DNA from: Pseudodonghicola xiamenensis DSM 18339
GTDB lineage: Bacteria; Pseudomonadota; Alphaproteobacteria; Rhodobacterales; Rhodobacteraceae
Reading direction: 5' to 3'
Assembly: GCF_000429365.1 (NCBI RefSeq)
Contig: NZ_AUBS01000027.1
Span: 1-58,162 of the forward strand
DNA: 58,162 nucleotides
The notes beneath the pieces were generated by a model. That model was not told where the DNA came from. It saw only the letters and a list, made by a program, of their open reading frames with translations, and searched no databases. Each line of letters opens with the position of its first letter. The first letter of the stretch is position 1. A program made the position numbers and the translations under genes. Shown here one piece after another: positions 52,732 through 58,162 of this stretch.

Positions 52732-53694
52732 ATGACCCAATATCTGGATTTCGAAAAACCCCTGGCCGAAATCGAAGGCAAGGCCGAAGAGCTGCGTGCG
52801 CTCGCCCGTGCCAACGAAGAGATGGATGTCGAGGAAGAGGCAAGCGCCCTCGACGCCAAGGCTGAAAAGATGCTGGCCGACCTCTATCAGACCCTGACAC
52901 CCTGGCGAAAATGTCAGGTGGCACGCCATCCTCAGCGACCGCATTGCCGTGATTACATCGAAGCGCTGTTCACCGAATTCACCCCGCTGGCCGGCGATCG
53001 GAACTTTGCCGACGATCACGCGGTGATGGGGGGGCTTGCCCGTTTCGACGACAAGCCGGTGATGGTGATCGGCCAGGAAAAGGGCGACGACACCAAGGGG
53101 CGCATCCTGCACAACTTCGGCATGGCCCGCCCTGAAGGTTATCGCAAGGCGGTCCGCCTGATGGAAATGGCCGACAAGTTCGGCCTGCCGGTGATCACCC
53201 TGGTCGACACCCCCGGCGCCTACCCCGGCAAGGGCGCAGAGGAGCGCGGCCAATCCGAGGCGATCGCGCGCTCGACCGAGAAATGCCTGCAGATCGGCGT
53301 GCCGCTGATCTCGGTCATCGTCGGAGAGGGCGGCTCGGGCGGCGCCGTGGCGCTGGCCTCCGCCGACCGCGTGGCGATGCTGGAACATTCGGTCTATTCG
53401 GTGATCACGCCGGAAGGCTGCGCCTCGATTCTCTGGAAGAACGCCGAAAAGATGCGTGAGGCGGCCGAGGCGATGCGCATCACCGCGCAAGATCTGCTCA
53501 AGCTCAAGGTGGTGGACCGGGTGATCCCCGAGCCCCTCGGCGGCGCCCATCGCGCCCGCGAGGCCGCTATCGCCGCGGTAGGCGACACCCTGCGCGCCAT
53601 GCTGACCGAGATGGCCGACAAGAAGCCCAAAGAGCTGATCAAAGAGCGTCGGCAGAAATTCCTCGACATCGGCAGCAAGGGGCTGGCGGCCTAA
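52732..53694 (+). CDS. accA: Acetyl-CoA carboxylase carboxyltransferase, alpha subunit
   Basis: This subunit transfers carboxyl from biotin to acetyl-CoA in the first step of fatty-acid synthesis, together with AccD. It has 320 residues, with an N-terminal coiled segment and the crotonase-like core: '[25 protein letters not shown]' shortened as '[18 protein letters not shown]', then '[20 protein letters not shown]' and '[14 protein letters not shown]'. It is complete. It stands alone, as accA often does, with accBC and accD elsewhere. Confidence 0.96.
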   Translation: MTQYLDFEKPLAEIEGKAEELRALARANEEMDVEEEASALDAKAEKMLADLYQTLTPWRKCQVARHPQRPHCRDYIEALFTEFTPLAGDRNFADDHAVMGGLARFDDKPVMVIGQEKGDDTKGRILHNFGMARPEGYRKAVRLMEMADKFGLPVITLVDTPGAYPGKGAEERGQSEAIARSTEKCLQIGVPLISVIVGEGGSGGAVALASADRVAMLEHSVYSVITPEGCASILWKNAEKMREAAEAMRITAQDLLKLKVVDRVIPEPLGGAHRAREAAIAAVGDTLRAMLTEMADKKPKELIKERRQKFLDIGSKGLAA

Positions 53695-53789
53695 GCCCGC
53701 GGCTCAGGCCCCACGCGACACTCCGACAGCGAGGCCGCACGCCGCGCCTTGCCAAGGCCGCCGGCGCAGGGGGCGCTCAGCCCCTGCCG

Positions 53790-55022
53790 CTATCCGCCCA
53801 GTCGCCGCAACAACGCCACCGAGGGCTCTCCCGTCACGCCAAGTCCCTGCCGTCGCTGATAACCGGCAATCGCGGCACGGGTCTTGTCGCCGATCACCCC
53901 ATCGGCCCCTTCCGTATCGAAGCCCGCCCGGGTCAACCGCTGTTGCAACGCCTTGCGATCCGCCAGAGTCAACCCATTGGCATCCGGAGGGAAGGTTCCG
54001 CGCAGACGCCTGCCCCCGGCGATCCGATCGGACAGATGGCCGATCCCCAGCCCGTATTTCTCGGAATTGTTATAGCGCAGGATCACCTGGAAGTTGCGAT
54101 AGACCAGAAAGGCCGGCGCATTCAGCCCGGCAGGGGCCAGCACCGATGCGGAGCCATGATCGGGCAGAATCCCCCCCGCCGCCGGCCGCACCCCCAACGC
54201 CCGCCAGGCGGCAACACTGCGCTCCTTCCCGCGCCCAGTCAGCCCGGCATCGAACCCCTGCGGCAGCGCCACTTCCAGCCCCCAGGGCTGGCCGTGCCGC
54301 CAGCCCGAGCGCGACAGATAAGCAGCCGCCGAGGCCAGCGCGTCGCTGGGATCTGCATCCCAGATATCGCGCCGCCCGTCGCCGGTGAAATCCACCGCAT
54401 AGGCCAGATAGGTCGTCGGGATGAATTGCGTGTGCCCCATCGCGCCGGCCCAGCTTCCGGTCATCCGTTCGGGGCTGACATCCCCCGCCTGCAGGATCTT
54501 CAGCGCCGCCATTAATTGGCTTTCGAAAAACGCACCACGGCGGCCATCATAGGCCAGCGTCGACAGCGCCGAAATCACCGGCACATCGCCGCGCCGCGCG
54601 CCATAGCGGCTTTCCAGCCCCCAGACGGCACAGACCACCTGCGCCTCGACACCATAGCGATCCTCGATCCGCCGCAGCAACGCCCCATGGCGCGACATCA
54701 TCGCCCGGCCGGTCGAAACCCGCTCGTCCGAGGCCGCGATCGCCAGATAATCCTCCAGTGATCGGGTGAATTCGGTCTGGTTACGGTCCCGCTCGATCAC
54801 CCCCGGCAAATAGCCGGCACCGCGAAAGGCGCGCACCATCACCTGCGGTGAAATCCCCCGTGCCGCCGCCCGGTCGCGAAATCCCACGACCCAGGCATCA
54901 TAGGCCGGGTTCGACACGGGGCGCATCGCTGGCGCCGCCGTCTGCAATACCCCGCCCGAACAGGCCGACAGCGCCCCTGCCGCCGCCGTCAGACCGAACA
55001 CCCGCCGCGTCATCTTCATCAT
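53790..55022 (-). CDS. Lytic murein transglycosylase (MltB type) with peptidoglycan-binding domain
   Basis: This is an exported 410-residue enzyme that cleaves peptidoglycan glycan strands. The N-terminus combines an RR motif (MTRRVFGLTAAAGALSAC) with a lipobox cysteine at 21. The SLT-2/MltB domain follows with the catalytic glutamate in 'VWGLESRYG' and 'GAMGHTQFIPTTYLAYAVD'. A C-terminal peptidoglycan-binding domain 1 ('LADRKALQQRLTRAGFDTEG', 'GVIGDKTRAAI') ends the chain. GAGGAG precedes the ATG. It is a single-gene unit, convergent with accA. Confidence 0.93.
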   Translation of the reverse strand: MMKMTRRVFGLTAAAGALSACSGGVLQTAAPAMRPVSNPAYDAWVVGFRDRAAARGISPQVMVRAFRGAGYLPGVIERDRNQTEFTRSLEDYLAIAASDERVSTGRAMMSRHGALLRRIEDRYGVEAQVVCAVWGLESRYGARRGDVPVISALSTLAYDGRRGAFFESQLMAALKILQAGDVSPERMTGSWAGAMGHTQFIPTTYLAYAVDFTGDGRRDIWDADPSDALASAAAYLSRSGWRHGQPWGLEVALPQGFDAGLTGRGKERSVAAWRALGVRPAAGGILPDHGSASVLAPAGLNAPAFLVYRNFQVILRYNNSEKYGLGIGHLSDRIAGGRRLRGTFPPDANGLTLADRKALQQRLTRAGFDTEGADGVIGDKTRAAIAGYQRRQGLGVTGEPSVALLRRLGG

Positions 55023-55130
55023 CAGCCCGTCTCCTCACGTGATTTTGACGCAAGCTAGCGCAAATCCACCAAGCCCCCAAGCCGGTGACCGTGCTGATTG
55101 CCCCGGCTGCGCAACAAGGCGCCGCCGCCT

Positions 55131-55185
55131 TGCCTTTTTCTGGCTGGAAATATCCCCGCCGGAGGCTCGCCCCCCAACGGGGGCG
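55131..55185. repeat. Dispersed intergenic repeat, copy 2
   Basis: TGCCTTTTTCTGGCTG followed by GAAATATCCCCGCCGGAGGC and a CCCCC-AACG-GGGGGC hairpin lies between the mltB-type gene and the GntR gene. Its first 16 bases are identical to those of the copy at 18014 and the following AAATA is shared too. It is intergenic and carries no gene. Confidence 0.55.
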
Positions 55186-55188
55186 ATC

Positions 55189-55839
55189 TCAGCGCGCCAG
55201 CAGCCTCAGCCCCTGGGTCACGTCAGAGCGCACCGCCAGCCGCAACCCCGGCTCATCGCCTGCCTTCAGCGCGGCAATGATCAACCGATGGAAATGCGGC
55301 GGTTCGGTTCGGTTCAATCGGCCATAAAGCGCCCGCATCGTCGGGCCGAGCTGCAGCCACACGGTTTCCACGATGGCCAGCATCGCCGGCGCCTGGGCCC
55401 GCAGGTAAAGCGTGCGGTGAAATTCCAGATTGGACCGGATGTACCCCACCGCATCACGCTTCTGTACCCGTTCGGCAATCACAGCATTTATGCTGGTCAG
55501 CCGGTCGATCAACGCCATATGCGCCCGCGGCAATGCCCGGCTGGCCAGCTCGACCTCAAGAAGCGCCCGCAACGCCGCCAGCTCCTCGATCCGCTCCGGC
55601 CCGAGATCCGGGGTAGAGACACGCCCTGAGCTCGACAGCAGCAGCGCCCCCTCGGCCACCAGACGCCGCACCGCCTCGCGCGCCGGCGTCATCGACACCT
55701 CGAATTCCCGACCGATCCCGCGCAGGGTCAGAGCGGTGCCCGGGGCGATCTCGCCATGCATGATACGGGACCGAAGCGTGCGATAGACCCGGTCATGCGC
55801 GGCAAGCAACGGGTCCGAGGTGCGGGACTGGATCAACAT
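55189..55839 (-). CDS. GntR-family regulator, FCD/FadR type
   Basis: This is a 216-residue regulator with an N-terminal winged helix-turn-helix ('YRTLRSRIMHGEIAPGTALT', 'IGREFEVSMTPAREAVRRL') and a helical FCD effector domain whose ligands typically include His and Asp residues binding a metal and an organic acid ('RSNLEFHRTLY'). The target genes are not adjacent; it stands between mltB and the YgjP-like gene, each in its own unit. A transported or catabolised carboxylate is the usual signal for this family. Confidence 0.9.
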   Translation of the reverse strand: MLIQSRTSDPLLAAHDRVYRTLRSRIMHGEIAPGTALTLRGIGREFEVSMTPAREAVRRLVAEGALLLSSSGRVSTPDLGPERIEELAALRALLEVELASRALPRAHMALIDRLTSINAVIAERVQKRDAVGYIRSNLEFHRTLYLRAQAPAMLAIVETVWLQLGPTMRALYGRLNRTEPPHFHRLIIAALKAGDEPGLRLAVRSDVTQGLRLLAR

Positions 55840-55887
55840 GCTCCCATGTGATCACAAAGCCCGCCGCCGTCAAGCGGCCCCGCGCGG

Positions 55888-56574
55888 TCAGCCGGAGAAA
55901 CGATAGCGGTGCAGTTCTCCGCCATGGGCCCGCAACCATTGCCGAGGCGCCTCATAGGGCCCGTAAATCCGCCCCACCTGTGCCCAGAAGGCTGGTGAAT
56001 GGTTCATCTCTGCCAGATGCGCCACCTCATGCGCGGCGACATAGCTCAGCACCTCCGGCGGCGCCAAGATCAACCGCCAGGAATACATCAGCGCCCCCTG
56101 CGACGAACACGACCCCCAGCGCGAGCGGGTATCCCGAAGGGTGATCCGGCTATAACTCCGGCCCAGCCGCCGCGCATAATCGTCCGAGGCCGCGGCCAGA
56201 CGATCCCGTGCCAGCTCCTTCAGCCAGGATTGCAGCCGCATCGCCACCGCCGGCCCCGGCACTGCAATCCGATCGGCCATCAGCACCAGCCGCCGCCCGT
56301 CCGCCGGTACGATCTGCCGCATCGCCCCTTCGATCGGTATCTCGGCACCGATGGCGATATCGACATCCTCGCTCCGCGCCTCCAGATGCTGGCGAATCCA
56401 GGCTTCCTTTTCGCGCGCGAAGGCCAGCGCCTCCGCCTCGGGAACGCGGGCAGGCAGGGTCAGCGTCACCCGCCCGTCAAGCTGAGAAATCCGCAGGCTG
56501 ATCCGCCGCGCCCGGGCCGAGCGGCGCAGGGTCAGGGCCACCGGCGGCGCTCCATCCAGAAAATACTCACTCAT
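55888..56574 (-). CDS. YgjP-like (DUF45) zinc metallopeptidase, chromosomal copy
   Basis: This is a 228-residue member of the same family as the hsd-linked peptidase at 9403. The zinc motif is HEVAH with a third histidine in 'EMNHSPAFW', and the signature 'SRWGSCSSQG' precedes it. It shows the normal family length and N-terminus, and its composition fits the core genome. The ATG at 56574 is preferred over one 20 codons upstream. It is divergent from TIGR02300. The cellular target is unknown. Confidence 0.9.
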   Translation of the reverse strand: MSEYFLDGAPPVALTLRRSARARRISLRISQLDGRVTLTLPARVPEAEALAFAREKEAWIRQHLEARSEDVDIAIGAEIPIEGAMRQIVPADGRRLVLMADRIAVPGPAVAMRLQSWLKELARDRLAAASDDYARRLGRSYSRITLRDTRSRWGSCSSQGALMYSWRLILAPPEVLSYVAAHEVAHLAEMNHSPAFWAQVGRIYGPYEAPRQWLRAHGGELHRYRFSG

Positions 56575-56687
56575 CCGTTCGAAACCCGGGATCGCAAAGG
56601 CTTTGACAGTGTCTACCTCATATGGCAGGTGCACGGAATCGTCGACACGACTCAGCAGATATCAGCAGATAATCGAGGGGATTTCAC

Positions 56688-57020
56688 ATGCCCAAGGAAG
56701 AATGGGGTGTAAAGCGCGTTTGCCCGACCACCGGCAAGCGTTTCTACGACCTGAACAAGAATCCGATCATCAGCCCCTACACGGGCGAGATCGTCGAACT
56801 TGATGTCGGCAAGAGCCGAATGATCGCCGCCGATGCCGAAGACGCAGCGACCCTGAAGGCCAAGGCCCGTTCGGTAGACGACGAGGATGTCGTTCTGGAT
56901 GATGACGACGATGCGGTCGACATGGATCTCGGCGATGATGTTCTCGATGACGAGGACGACGAGGACAATGTTTCGCTCGACGACATCGCCGATATGTCCT
57001 CGGACGACGACGAGTCGTAA
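56688..57020 (+). CDS. TIGR02300 family protein
   Basis: This is a 110-residue protein typical of Alphaproteobacteria. A conserved N-terminal zinc-ribbon-like block ('WGVKRVCPTTGKRFYDLNK', 'IISPYTGEIV') is followed by a very acidic tail (about residues 65-110, mostly Asp/Glu). The function is unknown; the acidic tail suggests binding to a basic partner such as a ribosomal or DNA-binding protein. GAGGGG precedes the ATG. It lies upstream of tRNA-Ala. Confidence 0.92.
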   Translation: MPKEEWGVKRVCPTTGKRFYDLNKNPIISPYTGEIVELDVGKSRMIAADAEDAATLKAKARSVDDEDVVLDDDDDAVDMDLGDDVLDDEDDEDNVSLDDIADMSSDDDES

Positions 57021-57092
57021 CCAGCCCGGGGCGGACGCAACCAGGCGCCCGCCCCCGCTGCCACCGCTGTTTTCAGACGGTTTTGCAGCCCA

Positions 57093-57124
57093 CGAAAAAA
57101 TCCCCCCAACAGATGATTTTTTCG
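57093..57124 (+). terminator. AT-rich hairpin after TIGR02300
   Basis: CGAAAAAATC, a 12-base loop and GATTTTTTCG form a perfect ten-base stem 73 bp after the stop. The T-run sits in the stem's right arm, so it resembles a weak terminator. Confidence 0.55.
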
Positions 57125-57194
57125 CTTGAACATCCCGGCGCCGTTCCGTAAATGACGCCCACACCGCCGGAGACGGCACGCTGGCAACAGCGAC

Positions 57195-57270
<76 letters not shown>

Positions 57271-57437
57271 AATTCTCTTTGAAAAGCACCAGATAGTTCT
57301 GCCTTTCTCGTCAGATGATTTGCCTCTGCCGAGCGGACCAGTGCTGTTTTCCCTACGAAAATCCATGCTGCTTCGATCCGCGCCCTTGGCGTGTCGATCG
57401 CTTTGCAGCCCCCCCCTTTCACCATCGAGGATGGCCC

Positions 57438-57875
57438 ATGAGCGACCATTTCTTCGTCGTGACGGGCGGCCCTGGTGCGGGCAAGACCAGCCTCATCACC
57501 GAACTCGCCCGCCGCGGCTTTCATACGATCCCCGAATCCGGCCGCGCGATCATTCGCGAGGAGATGGCCCGCGGCGGAGACGCCCTCCCTTGGGCGGATC
57601 GCGTGGCTTATGCCGAACGGATGCTTGAACGCGATCTCCGCGCCTACGAGGACGCTCAAGCACTCTCAGGCCCCGTGATCTTCGACCGGGGCATTCCCGA
57701 TATAATGGGATACTTGACCCTCTGCGGCCTCCCAGTGCCGCCCCACATCGCTGCAGCAGCCAAGGCAGCCCGCTACAACGTCCGCGTCTTCCTGACACCC
57801 TACTGGGATGAGATCTTCACACAGGACATCGAGCGCAAGCAGACCGAGATATGCGCAGAAGTTGGTGACGCCTGA
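57438..57875 (+). pseudogene. Small AAA_28-type ATPase, C-terminus cut by IS256
   Basis: This is a P-loop protein of about 180 residues in the intact family; 145 codons remain. Walker A is 'GGPGAGKTSL' (about residues 10-19), then 'TIPESGRAIIREE' and 'GPVIFDRGIPD'. Near 57843 the frame leaves the family pattern (after 'DIERKQT') and ends in IS256 sequence, so the last 30-35 residues are lost or displaced. The ATG at 57438 fits the family N-terminus. Such ATPases may act as nucleotide kinases; the product here is probably inactive. Confidence 0.75.
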
Positions 57876-58162
57876 TCAGGCGGCGATTTGAACGTGGCGG
57901 AGGCCGTCGCGGAACTCAACCCCTTGGATGATTTCGGGCAGGCGGTTCCGGCCGTCGAGTTTGCGCCATTTTGCCTGCGCTGACATCATCAGCTTGAATG
58001 CCATGGCCAGTCCGGTCTTGCGGCTGAGGCAGCCCTTGGTGCGTTTCGTGCGATGCCGGACGGTGGCAAAGGTGCTTTCGATCGGGTTTGACGTGCGGAT
58101 GTGCTTCCAGTGTTCGGCCGGGTAGTCGTAGAAGGTCAGCAGCGCGTCCCGGTCCTTGACCA
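57843..58162 (-). mobile_element. IS256-family element, left part
   Basis: This is the end of an IS256 element read from the minus strand; the rest lies beyond the window. The outer border is placed near 57843, where the AAA_28 gene stops matching its family; the sequence GAGATATGCGCAGAAG there may be the terminal repeat. A palindrome CGCCTGATCAGGCG (57870-57883) spans the transposase stop. Confidence 0.7.
57876..58162 (-). CDS. IS256-family transposase, C-terminal fragment (second subgroup)
   Basis: The open frame from the window edge to a TGA at 57876 encodes the last 95 residues of a Mutator-type transposase: 'FYDYPAEHWKHIRTSNPIES', 'TFATVRHRTKRTKGCLSRKT', 'MAFKLMMSAQAKWRKLDG'. The block is typical of the IS256 group that ends in a 'GVEF.DG' segment. 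The start is missing. It is unlike the transposase at the left end of the window. Confidence 0.9.
   Translation of the reverse strand, partial: VKDRDALLTFYDYPAEHWKHIRTSNPIESTFATVRHRTKRTKGCLSRKTGLAMAFKLMMSAQAKWRKLDGRNRLPEIIQGVEFRDGLRHVQIAA

Overview
The window (about 58 kb, GC-rich outside its first 12.5 kb) looks like the chromosome of an alphaproteobacterium of the order Rhodobacterales. The signs are an L-malyl-CoA lyase of the ethylmalonyl-CoA pathway, a class I (archaeal-type) lysyl-tRNA synthetase, DUF1244 and TIGR02300 proteins, an orphan ParA, and the gene order pyk / small membrane protein / rpmI-rplT / pheS. The genus cannot be fixed from the sequence alone. Both ends of the window lie inside IS256-family transposase genes of two different subgroups.

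Region 1-12343 is an accessory island. An IS256 element has inserted into an IS66-type transposase gene (1-1722). After it come a small Nlp/Ner-type regulator, a 446-bp AT-rich control region with repeated TTTTTCGCA motifs, and a complete type I restriction-modification operon (hsdM, hsdS, hsdR) whose last gene encodes a YgjP-type zinc metallopeptidase. Facing this operon is a tightly packed four-gene unit: IS66 tnpA, IS66 tnpB, a Lon-like AAA+ ATPase with no protease domain, and a one-helix membrane protein. The AAA+ gene sits where an IS66 element would normally carry tnpC. This is the most unusual arrangement in the window. A gene-free stretch with a perfect hairpin (12344-12877) separates the island from the core.

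Region 12878-31600 holds metabolic and housekeeping genes: a GAF/Fis regulator with an aldehyde dehydrogenase, UspA, an antibiotic-biosynthesis monooxygenase, ParA, an outer-membrane-like protein, a large secreted-type beta-helix protein, lysK, a TerB-like protein, siderophore-interacting protein, nadD and dacB, ettA with a coupled GIY-YIG nuclease, a DUF1353 lipoprotein, trxC, an L,D-transpeptidase and cspA.

Region 31700-43930 carries pheS, a class C beta-lactamase-like hydrolase, an MFS transporter, rplT/rpmI, pyk, an N-formylglutamate amidohydrolase-like protein, a split Ada response (adaA plus ogt), an alcohol dehydrogenase, a DODA-type dioxygenase, and a divergent YdcZ-like transporter/LysR pair.

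Region 44000-57300 has an ABC-F protein with a possible leader peptide. It is followed by a D-amino-acid cluster (dat, dgcA, dgcN) that could channel D-glutamate to N-acetyl-L-glutamate, then mcl1, a racemase-like protein, an Lrp/LysE pair, accA, a lytic transglycosylase, a GntR regulator, a second YgjP-like peptidase, TIGR02300 and tRNA-Ala(GGC). The window closes with a small P-loop ATPase gene cut short by the second IS256 element.
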